A DNA stretch of 64,000 bases. It comes from Carposina sasakii (taxonomy: Eukaryota > Arthropoda > Insecta > Lepidoptera > Carposinidae). The translations under genes and the position numbers were made by a program. Within the stretch, counting starts at the first letter, position 1. Each line of letters starts with the position of its first letter. Shown here in pieces: positions 32,771 to 43,596 of this stretch. Below the pieces are notes generated by a model that worked only from the letters and a program-made list of their open reading frames with translations, was not told where the DNA came from and made no database searches. The stretch is taken from assembly GCA_014607495.2 (NCBI GenBank), contig CP053170.1:3596001-3660000 (forward strand), written 5' to 3'.

Positions 32771-33504
32771 AGGTCCTTGCTACAATATTGTTAAAGCAAT
32801 TAACTTTTCGTCAATTGAGAATCTCCGTCCCTTTGGTTTCTTAGTGCACATACGTATTTACTTCCATTAAAAATAATTTTCTTGCTAAAGGATTCATTTG
32901 ACCACCATACTCTCAAAATTATTTTCTTTACAGAATCGGAAAGCTTTTTTATACCTCTGAATGTAGTTTAATAGCTTGCAGGACTTTTTCTATACCTACT
33001 CTCTATATATTTTCCTGCACTTTGGTATTATGACCCCACATTATCAACAAATTGTGCGTCTTTCTGCTTTTCTGTGTATCTGCAAGGCAAAATAAAGGTT
33101 CAAAATTTACAAAACCTACACAATTTATATATATAAAACTAGTGGATTCCCGCGACTCCATCCGCGTGGACTGCATCTAGCTAGAAGATTTATATTCAAT
33201 TAATTAATAAATGTATTAAAAACAACAAGACATTTTGTTGTCATTTCTTAAAATAACAATAACAAGACAAGTGTTTTTACATAATTTATTAATGAATAAA
33301 TTATTACCTCTGGCATGCCGGGCCGCGCCGCACATGTAATTATATTCACATTTTTATGTATTGTATTTAGTAAAAACTTATCTAAACTAACATATTTATT
33401 AAATGTAATGATTCATTATGTAAAGAAATATAATTCGGTGAGTTATTCAGTGTGCAATATAATAGAACATTTGCTATGTAAGGCAACATTACATTTTATA
33501 CACT
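32771..33504. other. Non-coding gap with a small repeat fragment
   Basis: Positions 33140-33180 carry the CGCGACTCCATCCGCGTGGA block of a dispersed repeat. The rest is AT-rich with no recognised gene. Confidence 0.4.
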
Positions 33505-33984
33505 TCAGTGTTTTTTTGTGACATAAACCGTTTGTTTATTTTGTTTATCAATTAGATGTCCTTTACCATCTAATCTAATAGCATCAGGCATAAGTTTAAT
33601 TACTGCTAGTGAAGATCTAGGATTTGACATGCTTGAAGTTTTAGGAGCTGAATCTTTCATTAAAAAGTATGTAGAAACAATATATCTTGTAAACGATAAA
33701 AGATCATGTGGCGTACCGTTGCCTTTCTTTGCAGCTGGAGACATTTTGAAAAGCTGGAAAGCGTTATTGACCGCAACATTTAGTGGAAACATGAGTAACT
33801 GCCAGTACCATCTCTTCAGACGAATCGCGATTCGATAACAACCTACATTTTGATCATGTCGATCGATTCCGCCCATGAATTTATTATACTTTACGAAGCA
33901 ACGAGGTTGGTCAACATCCTTCTTCACGTCATGCTCCGGGGCAGGACAGTTGACGATTTTGGGATTTTGTCTCGGTGAAAACAA
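33505..33984 (-). pseudogene. piggyBac transposase C-terminal fragment
   Basis: The frame shows KYNKFMGGIDRHDQN (the block with the third catalytic Asp), RLKRWYWQLLMFPLNVAVNN and a basic tail, about 160 residues of a ~600-residue piggyBac transposase. It resembles the PGBD-type protein whose middle part lies at 42665-43220; the two may be one gene opened by later insertions, but a direct join was not proven. Confidence 0.75.
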
Positions 33985-34366
33985 TTGTGCATAATGGGTG
34001 CCTAATTAGTTCTACCTTACAATAAATAGTGCTTTTGTAGTTTAAGAGCACAAAAACTTGAAATTGGTACTGCTGTGTAGCATCCTCTCCAGCAAACCAT
34101 AGTGCAAATTATCGCTTCTGTGAACGATTTTAGTACGAAAGTAGTATAATAAAATGTGCAGGAGATATATAATCGAACATAAAGTATTTTATATTATAAC
34201 AATGTGTATAAATGGAATAATAAATGTCGACATTGGGTTATACCTATAAGTATTTATTATATTTTACTAATTTATTAATAGCCAATAAGGAACACAATAA
34301 TATAGAGCCACAATAATATTTATGACTGTTTAAACACAAAAAAATACTACATAGAAGGATACCTAC
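33985..34366. other. AT-rich gap
   Basis: Nothing recognised. Confidence 0.35.
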
Positions 34367-35023
34367 TTGTAGCTGGAGGCAAAAGTTGTTCACAAGGGAT
34401 GTTTACTATTGCATCATCTGAGTTTGGTCTTTCTGTGATCTGAATTTCATCACAAACATCTAGATCTGAGATGACAATATCAGTAATGTCACCTACTCCA
34501 TCACCACCAAACGGAACTTCAAATCCCGTACAAGTTGATCCTAGTACACCTGAAACTTTCTCCAAGATTTCATCTGGTGGAATGAATGAAATCTGGTTTT
34601 CCGCCACCAGTCTACAACAAAATAATTTATGTTAATGAAATTTTGTACACAAATGTAACACCTGGATTAACATAGGGTAACACTTTTTATATAGATATTT
34701 CCATAGGAAGGTGATCCACACGGGTAACACTGCGGGGTACAGCTAGTACTTAATTGATATAAATAAATAAAAAATACCTTCAAATTGTTCATTCTGATGT
34801 TTGCAGCTCTCTTACGAGCTACTTTTTTCAAATTATCTCATTTTAATTTAAGTTGCTTCCGTGTACGTGGTAGTTTACCACTTTTTGAATTAAAACCTAT
34901 GGCCAAAGAAGCCCAGCATTCTTCTTTTAATTTATTTGTGGCTGCATTAGTCTCTTTGGTGGTAATAATGGGGTTGCTTTGTACAAGGTCCACAAGCAGG
35001 GCAACCTCACTCTTTTTTGTTTT
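34367..35023 (-). pseudogene. Zeste-type Myb/SANT protein, decayed
   Basis: Exon-like block 34778-35023 encodes a Myb/SANT-like DNA-binding domain of the zeste/apontic type (VALLVDLVQSNP, KEECWASLAIGFNS, then LKLK and DNLKKVARKRAANI), flanked by GTTACAG and GTATTT splice signals. A TGA replaces the Trp expected after LKLK. The next block 34367-34621 begins with TGGGKP, as the linker of these proteins does, but needs a frame change to reach FIPPDEILEKV. These genes often belong to Harbinger-type transposons. Two breaks mark it as a pseudogene. Confidence 0.6.
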
Positions 35024-35438
35024 CTGTAACAGAAATATATATACATACAAATATACCTAAATAAAGTTTTACCATAGCAAAAATGTTGCAATATTTTAAA
35101 GCTGCAAAGTCTGTACTTTTTAGCCACAACCATACTGGTCAGTCGTCAGAATTATAAGTCTGTAGGTATTCACCGCCGTAATATCCATTTCAGAATACAG
35201 CACGCAACACAAATAAAATTAAACAAAATTTTCCAAAAGTCGTGATAAAATAACACGGCGGCGAAAGAAAAAAGCAGAAAAGAATATGTAGTACATAACC
35301 TATTCAAAAGAAACAAAACGTTCCGTTTCTTGTTATGCGTAGGTATATGCATTGAATTGTGTTTTGCAAGGAAAAAAAAATACTCCGTATATATCTGCGA
35401 TATAATTCTTTAAACATAACGATTATGTATACAAATTA

Positions 35439-35797
35439 CACTATGGGTGCGCCCACCACCGGGCCCTACACCCTCTACCTCTAAAACCCAACACCAAGAG
35501 GTTCATAATAATTAGTAGTTTACTAATTTATTAATTTCTATAATCCTGAGGATGCCACGGTTGTTGGCGAAACATATGTAGATTATTTATCTAGTTTTGA
35601 TTTCGGAATGGTGCAATGTATCGTCTTGCATGCTAGGTGCTCGGATCTGGTTTCTCATGGCGAAGTGCAAGTGCCTGTTGTCGCAATTATGAGTTATCAG
35701 ATCCGAGGGTCAGTGGAGGGTGTAGGGCCCGGTGGTGGGCGCACCCATAGTGAATGTTTGAACTTCCGAATTGTAACGCCTAATACAATTTCATTTA
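35439..35797. mobile_element. Uninterrupted copy of the inverted-repeat element with 3' tail
   Basis: Inverted repeats CACTATGGGTGCGCCCACCA at 35439 and the complement ending at 35752 enclose about 240 bp; the 45-bp tail follows. Compare 5839-7475, where the enclosed part is reversed relative to the tail. No protein. Confidence 0.7.
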
Positions 35798-36284
35798 TAT
35801 ACAAATTACCTTTATTTCATAAGTAGGTAACTTTAATTTATTTTGTCAAAAGTCTTGTGTTATTTTAAATTTCAATTTTGCATGGAACGAAACGCACATC
35901 TGAGAGTGAAGAGGGCTCGGTATTTAAACTACCGACGGACGCTCATCGAGAGCAGGCATAGAAAGTGAATTGTGGAAAGGTATAAACGACTCGTAGTCGG
36001 TTGTAGAAAAACGAATAGTAATTTTTATATCATGACGATTCGTTGAATATAGGAACCGGGCATTATACTCTTTATATAAAGAGCAAGTGAGCTTAGATTG
36101 TACTAGATTTAGATTGTTCCTTAGTCTTATTAGGTATGTCTCCTTAGGTATGTATATACCGCTGCTATAGTTTTCAGGATACCGCTCTTTGTGTAGTTAT
36201 TTTCTTTGATTCCAATCTAAACCTAATAATTTTACTGTTTTATCAGAGCATGCATCCGAAATACAATCCATAAAGTTTTTAGAA
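35798..36284. other. Possible LTR region next to BEL/Pao fragment
   Basis: The stretch has a TATA-like CTTTATATAAAGAG at about 36071 and no gene. It may be an LTR of the neighbouring BEL/Pao element, but no second copy is in the window to confirm it. Confidence 0.3.
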
Positions 36285-38190
36285 TTAGAACTCCATTCTC
36301 TTAAGTTCATAGATTTCATTAAAGGTATTCTTTAGATCATGATATAATTCTAACGCTTCCTGAATACTGTTGGTTCCGGTAACGAGATTGTCTACGTATA
36401 TATCATTAGATGCTTTATGAACGTTTTCATTTTTAGATTTTGACAAATGATGTTTAACAGTGGCGTTTAGAATGAATGGAGACGACGTAAGACCAAATGG
36501 AACGCGAGTGAATCTAAGGTGCACCAGATTATCTTCCATTGCTGGTTTTTGGAGATCTCTTAACCATAAGAATCTTGTTACATCTCTATCTTGTTGTTTG
36601 AGATCTATTTGTAGAAAAGCCTTTTCCACGTCGGCTGTTATTCCAATCGCGTGACATCTAAATTTAATTAACATTCCTGTTAAATCTTCAAGCAACAATG
36701 GTCCACAGTATAGGTGTTCATTTAAACTTTTGTTATCCTTAACCTTTGCAGATCCATCGTACACAATACGAAGAAATTTTCCGGGTGCAGATACGCTATG
36801 ATGAGCGATGTAATGTACTGCATGATCTACCCATTTATTAGGAACTTCTTCAACTATTCTTTGAACTATTTGTTCCTTTAATGTCTCATCGTATATTCTC
36901 TTAAGGCTTCTATGTCTAATCTTTTAAGCAATGTAACTAACCGTCCATATGCTAATCCAAAATTGGTTATTAAGTTTGTAGGGTTGTCACTCCATGGCCA
37001 ACTAACATAATATCTTTTATCTGTGTACTCTGTAGATTCATTGAAATGCTCGATAGCCTCTTCATTTCTGTTTGTCTTAGGCGAATCAGTGATTCCTATT
37101 GATTCCAAATCCCATAGACGTTTTATATTCCCATTATCTAACGGTAAGTCTGGTTGATTCAACCCAATTTCGCTAGAATTTTGAAAATATGTGAGAACCG
37201 ACATTTGTTCGATTGGTTTTATGGATATTATGCCAGATAGTATCCATCCTAATTCTGAATCAACCATCTCCAATTTGTATCTTATTTGTGGACATAATTG
37301 TATAGGTATAATAATAATCGTTACCAAGTAACATGTCAATTCGATCAGAGAGTGAGCCATTATCTGCTAACTGGTAATTTCTTTCATTCTTCCAGCTATA
37401 TAAATTCTCTTCTGGATATGGCACTCCTTGCGATATTGTTGGTACTACGTTAACATACAGTGTTTTGACTGTATTGTTCTTGGTTATGATACCTAGTTTA
37501 ACTAGTGTACTACGTATTTCTCTTGGATTTTGCGATCCAAACGTAAATATCGCTAGGTTGTTTTGCTCCTCCGCTTGAAGTTTTAGGTCTTTAGCCATTC
37601 TTTCAGTTATGTAACTTCTTCCACTTCCGGTATCTAACAGAATCCTACAGTTTTTTATTATATTACCATGACCCTTTCCTTTAACAACAGCTGTTTGTAA
37701 TACAGTCTCCTTCCTGCTGACATGCATTACGCTGGTAGCTACCCTTTCTTCTTTTGCCTTTTCTTGAAACTTATTCGGGCACAACGCTTGATTATGATTT
37801 CCATATTTACCGCAATATTCGCATTTGATTTTCTGTCTGCATTGACTTCTAAAGTGCCCCCTTCTAAAGCAATTAAAACATCTTTCTTGTAATTTTGACT
37901 TCCTTTCTCTAATGGATTTAACTTTGTTACAATTCATATTGAGATGATTTCTTCTGCAAAAAATGCAATGCCAACGCCTTTTCCTTTTATCCATATTATT
38001 ATTTCCCATTTCTTTCTTTTGACCAAATTTTCCTTTTACTGGTCCTTTATCTCTTGAATTCCAATTCCTTCTAAATTTGAAATTAGACTGCTGTCTCTTA
38101 AAATGGTTGGAGCCATGAGAATATGTAATTTTTGCAGGACCTAATCTTTCAGGATTTTCCTCATCCTTGACGTGCAAGGTTTCTATAGTA
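36285..38190 (-). pseudogene. BEL/Pao retrotransposon gag-protease-reverse transcriptase fragment
   Basis: Reading leftward from 38177: CCHC zinc knuckles of the nucleocapsid (CFNCFRRGHFRSQC, CEYCGKYGNHNQALC), an aspartic protease (ILLDTGSGRSYI), a linker (SELGWILSG, LWDLESIGI) and the reverse transcriptase (KWVDHAVHYIAHH, ITADVEKAFLQI, FGLTSSPF, and NDIYVDNLVTG where the usual YVDD box reads YVDN). Two frameshifts, near 37300 and 36900, and the loss of everything after the reverse transcriptase fingers/palm show it is dead. The gag start is also missing. Confidence 0.85.
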
Positions 38191-38323
38191 TATGGTGTCT
38201 CGGTTGCTTCACCCTTAGAATGATTCTGTACTCATAGCTTCTTCCTTTGTAGATATTATCAGGGACAAATGTTCCGTAATGCTCTCCACGGTATGTATAC
38301 CATGGATTCCCAGTCTCAAGACA

Positions 38324-39188
38324 TCAAGACATCTTGAGAAGGCATTTCGTGTGACATAAATATTGCCAACCATTGTTTATTTCGTTTATTGGCAGCAATG
38401 GCAGGACACAACACAAACTAACGATGCGCCTGTCATTCCTCGATGTAAAGCCAATTGATTTTGCTTTTCGGTCCAAAGCATTTCGGAAATGGTAGTAACA
38501 ACCAATAATATTGACATTTTTAAATATTTTCAACAACGCTTTTATGGCAGAGAACTCATAGTCAACATGAACATATTCGGGTTTCCACTCTGGAAGTTGT
38601 GATTTTATTAATTCAAATGCTAAAGTGTATGCCTTTACACTTTTATGAGACATAAACATATATGTTAAGGGAATTACATTAGTACTTTCTTTGTCACTTC
38701 CCAAGTCTCCATGGATGCTATAGAGTTGTAAAAATGGTACTGGAGATGATTTAAAGGTACCATGAAAAAGCGTTTTATGGTTTTCATTTGTGTTTGTGCA
38801 TTTTTGCTACAAAATACTAAAATTTTGATTGTGCCATCGTAGTAATCAGCCAATAAAAAATCGTTGAATTCTGATGGTACCTCAACATCATCATAACTAT
38901 CGGGACGTATAGTATTGACTTTTGCCTTCGATCGTATTTTTCGATAGATGGTCATTTTTTTCTGATCGAAACTAGGGACCGGTTTTGATGATGCTAAGTC
39001 TAACCCTGATTTTGCGACTGCCAATCTAAATTTTCTGAAAACTCTCGGAGCAGGTTCCGTTCCTCGTGCAGCCTCCTTGACGTATTGGTCAAGTAATATG
39101 TCAATTTCATTCTGTGTTTCATCCAGTTTGCAAATGTGATCTCCGCTAACTTTCGTAATTTTGACTTCATTCTAAAAAAAGAGTACAT
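38324..39188 (-). pseudogene. MULE-type transposase remnant
   Basis: The frame 38324-38704 has the MULE transposase pattern VIPLTYMFMSHKSVKAY, VHVDYEFSAIKALL and IIGCYYHFRNALDRK (the CxxH-like region). Upstream frames 38674-39024 and 39000-39188 are N-terminal remnants in shifted phases. Ends of the element were not found. Broken. Confidence 0.7.
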
Positions 39189-39292
39189 TAAATAAAAGAC
39201 GAAAAAAAGTTAGCCCCGTGCGTGAAGAGCCCCGTAATACGAAAATGCGTATAAATTATATTAAAAATATTTATAATATTGGACAACTTTAA

Positions 39293-42200
39293 CCCTTAAT
39301 CAAATGGATTTTTTTTTAAAATAAAATTATGAATTAAACATGGTTTCTAGGTAAAAGGGCTTTGTAGATTTCGAAAAAAACATCATTTTTTTTTTTATAA
39401 AAAGAGGGGAAATGGGGGTTTTACGGTGGGAAATTATTTCCCATTATCCAGTATGGAAAAGCAAAATATAATTAAGTGGGAAATTATTTCCCATCATCCG
39501 GAATGGTTACATTTTTTTGGGACATTTTTACTACAAATTCTATACATATTACTTACTCCTACTTTACTTGTTTATTTTTTTTATATAAAAAATTCAATAT
39601 AACATGATTGAGTGATTGAATAAAATTATAAAAATAAAATGAAACTAGAATGTTACAAATAATATTTTATTAAGAACTTTTCAAATACTATATGAAAATA
39701 ACATTACTGAGTAAGAACTGTGTGAAAGGTTTTGAAACAGTTTTTGGCACAAAGAGCTACTCCACAGGAGGAACATACTATTTTTGTCCTCTGTTCTTTG
39801 TGCTGCAAAAGCGACATCTTTTGTAAGTGGCACTTTCTTCAGGCAAGTGTATGCCAACATTTAGCAGCCGAATCTCATCGGGAACGCCAAACCTACCACC
39901 TTTTTTTTTTTTTTAAAACTACATCTGTTTGTGTGTGAGTTTTTCGTGTCGTGTGATTATCTATAAGGGCACGTGCTAACCGTAGTCTGAAATCACGGTG
40001 GCCATGCAGGGTCGGGACATGGGAGTAGTTGTACGTTATGTAGGCATTAATTATAGATGCATCGAACAGAAAGAAGAATAGTCGCATCCAATATTTCCTG
40101 GATTTCCGCTTTATAGGGTATGACGATCTAAAATGGTCAAAAAGATCTACTCCGCCCATACTGAGCGTGTATGAAGCAATTGCAGCCGGGCAGAGAATGT
40201 CAGCTCTAGAGCCATCCTTTTGGGTTCTTTTTATCATCCTTGTGTCTAAGGGCTGATGTGCTGTTGTCAGGACAGCAACTTCCTTTGTGTCAAGCCATTT
40301 AATGGCTGTGATTGGCTCTGCAGTAACCGCTGAAAACTGATGTTTATCTAATCGCAATGGTTTCGGTTGTTTTTTTTTTATCATATCAGGTAAGTCCTTT
40401 CTGTTGCATCTGACTGTTCCCACTGCATAAATATTTTTATCGTAAAGATCCTCCATGAGGTTACAGCTAGTAAAAAAGTTGTCAAAGGCAATTAAAGTGT
40501 TTCTTGGTACGTTACTGCAGAGTTTCATGACAACATTGTAGCCTAACCCTTCATTTTCGGTGCTGTCGCCTTTTCCTGAATACACTTCGAATTGGTACAA
40601 GTACCCAATTTTGGCGTCACATCTTGCCCATACCTTAAATCCTCTTTTGATGGGTTTTTTCGGCATGTATTGCTTTAAGGAGCTGCGCCCTTTAAATTTG
40701 ACCATACACTCATCAATCGATTGTACTTCTGAATTGTATGCCTCTCTTTGATAAACTTTGTTGAGTTCTGTGAGGAGGGGTCTCAATTTAAATAATTTGT
40801 CATATTCAGGGGAGTTTCTTGGTGGTTCCATCTCGTTATCATTTAAGTGGAGGTTTTCTGTAATTTTTTTAAATCTTACTATTGGGAAAACCTGGGCAAT
40901 TTCCTTATTGTAATAAAAGGGATCTGATGACCAGTAGAGTTCCATGTCCGGTAAAGGATTTAAGCCCATAAGGATTAAAACTCCTAGATACGCCTTAATA
41001 TCTTGTAGAGTTACAGGTTTCCAGTTAGTACTATTTTTCTGACGGGCGTATCTGTTGGTTTGTTCCACAATTATTACCATCAGTTCATCAGGAAAAAGCC
41101 GCTCAAAAATACTTAGAGGTGATGTTTTATGAGTATCGTTAGCCTTGGGCTTAAAACGTTTTTCGAAAAGAGGAACTTCATGGGTTTCCGATTTTATCTC
41201 CCATACTCTTGGCTGAGAACGATCTCTGCGTACTTCGTTGTTAGTTTCAGACTCTTGCCCATCATCTGCCAAAAACTCTTCCATGGGGGCATCAATGACA
41301 TCAAAATTTTGCTGAACTTCATTAAATGTGTGAACGTCAGAAGGCTGATCATAACATTGCTCAGTTTCAGTACCTAAGTGAGTTGGCAAAAGACTGTTGT
41401 CTGTTTTTGGTGTGTTTGTGAAATGCGATGTTTCATCTAAGACTGTCAGTAAGGCATCCGTTGAAATCTGTTGAGTTTGCATAGGGGGAGAAGGTGGGTC
41501 TTGTTTGTCTCCCGTCAATCCAAAGCCAAAGATATGTTCAAGACGTTGTTCAATTAGGTTATCATCGAGCTGATTTAGGTAACTATCGGAAGGAGAATGA
41601 ATACTGTTGATAAAGCATGAGTCATCCTCAGAATCTGAGCCTGATAAATCAGACAAGTCGTCTAAATTTTGTACCACCTCTTCTAATAGTTTCTTGGCGA
41701 GCACTTTACGTTCCTTTCTTGCGTCCATATTTGAATAGCTGAAAGTAAATTATAAAAAGTTGGCAATTATGTAGTTTTATCAGCATATTGCACAAATAGT
41801 TACAAAAGTCCTAAAACTTATAAGTGGCTTCGTTTGGAATAAAGCATAGAAATCAGATAAACGCAGTCACAATTTTGCAAAAAGCCACTAATTTGACTTA
41901 CTCGCTATCGTATTACAAGTTCCTATACCGTTATTATTACAGCTGACAAACAATTTTATATATATATAAAGACACTGATGTTTATCAAAGCAGGAACGAA
42001 CATTGGGAAATTATTTCCCACCTAATTAAACCTAATAAAATCCAAGAAATATCAGTGCAAAAAGCACAGAAACCGTAAAAAGCATTCAGAAAATAAGTCT
42101 AGTTTACATCAATATATTGTTTATGTACTTACCAGATTTTTTTTCTACAAAAATTTTCGAAAGTCCTGCGAGAACCGGTTTTGTGCACCAAAAAATTCAA

Positions 42201-42394
42201 ATTGTGACTTTGACATTGACATACGATGACATTACGCAATTTTGTCCAAAATGTTGCCAAGTAAAATATTTAAAAAGTGTGTAAAATTATTTTGTTCCTG
42301 GATTGGTACTGATTAGAGTTACTAGTAAAGAAATAATAAAGAAATATTACGGTACTGTCAAGTGGGGAATAATTTCCCAATATTTGAATAAGGG
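39293..42394 (-). mobile_element. piggyBac-family transposon, 3,102 bp, complete ends
   Basis: TTAA duplications (39289-39292, 42395-42398) flank ends CCCTTAATCAAAT and CCCTTATTCAAAT. Four subterminal palindromes (GGGAAATTATTTCCC or a near form) lie at about 39429, 39479, 42004 and 42365, two near each end. One transposase gene fills most of the interior. Confidence 0.9.
39722..41728 (-). CDS. piggyBac transposase with shifted C-terminal zinc finger
   Basis: The main frame (39893-41728, 611 residues) begins MDARKERKVLAKKLL, has a long acidic N-terminus, then the core: SIDECMVKFKGRSS (first Asp), LIAFDNFFTSCNL (second) and MGGVDLFDHFRSSY (third). It ends in LKKKKRW at a run of 12 A. Past that run the other frame continues as RFGVPDEIRLLNVG and a Cys-rich zinc finger (CRFCSTKN; then after one more A, CSSCGVALC). 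So the finger needs one shift at the A12 run and a second at an A5 run near 39788. These may be true mutations or sequence errors in homopolymers. The protein cleaves at TTAA. Confidence 0.85.
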
Positions 42395-42604
42395 TTAAAG
42401 TGCACACTGTCAAGCTCACAAGAAAAAAATGACTAATAAGAATGTGTCTTTACATGCACACTGCCATGTAATCACTAAACTAAAAAAAGGGAAAAACATA
42501 AAAAAATAACATAAATTTTGAAAAAACTTAAGATAAAAGTCTCTAAGTTATAACATATCAACAAGTTTTGAGATCTTTTAGGAACTAGGTCTATGAATTT
42601 AGTA

Positions 42605-43220
42605 GGTACTAGTGGACGCCCGCGACTCCGTCCGCGTGGACTATAGAGAAACAAAATGTCGAAATTATCTGCCCTTTTTCTTCAACTCCTTGTCGCTTGG
42701 TAATTTTTTCTCTGCCCCTCGAAGTCGATTTGCCCTGACAGTACCTAAGGCGAATATACCATACTCATTCCTTAAATGATGCATCAATTCAATTGACGTA
42801 AAAAAGTTGTCAAAATATAGTACAGAGCATGGTTTTTGCTTGATAGATTGGGACAAAGCTATAAAAACTTTGGCCCGAGACCCATACCTTTTTCCCTCTC
42901 AGTAAATGTATGGAGTCTGAAAGTGTCGTCTCCTCCATAAATAACAAAATCATGCACGAGGCCAGATGGTGAAGCACGAACGGAAAACTTAAATCCCCAT
43001 TTTTTGGTTAGATTCCGCACATATTTTTTTCGACTGCCGGCTCTAGTACCCTTGTAAGGCACCATCATCTCGTCGATGCTGAAATGTTTCCCTTCAGGTA
43101 TATTCGTTGTGCAGTTATATCGAACTTTTTCTACTAACGGCCTTATTTTATAGTACCTGTCACCGTCATCTTTTAAATTGTCATTAAAGTGAATGTAACG
43201 TCGAATAGACTAAAATTTCT
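42605..43220 (-). pseudogene. piggyBac transposase middle fragment
   Basis: Pieces read IRRYIHFNDNLKDD, EGKHFSIDEMMVPYKG, NLTKKWGFKFSVRAS and SVLYFDNFFTSIELMHHL, the first and second catalytic Asp regions, with frameshifts. Left of 42680 it is cut by a dispersed repeat (CGCGACTCCGTCCGCGTGGA). On the right it is interrupted at TTAA by the moth-type piggyBac; its preceding part resumes at 48696-48790. Confidence 0.75.
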
Positions 43221-43596
43221 TTAACCCTAGTCTCAGAACCATATTAGGAGTTACGTTGATCATAACCATACGCCTCGGAGGCATACTTGGATGGGACGAT
43301 ACTTGGATGGATGACTTATTACATTTATTGCATTGCAAACATTTTTTTTTATTTTATTCTAATATTATGTTATACAACTAATAAATGAAACACAGTTTGC
43401 AATCATTAGAGTTTTATTTATTGTAATTAACAATGTTAGAAACTTACATCTAAGAAAATCAACAAAAATGAACAGTCTTTTTGTAAATGCCTCTAAAAAA
43501 TAATAAAACAAACAAAATTGTAATTTTTCTTCTTCCTAATAATTAAATAACAATATAATCAGCCTAAAAAAAGTAAATGAGACCAAAAACTATGTC

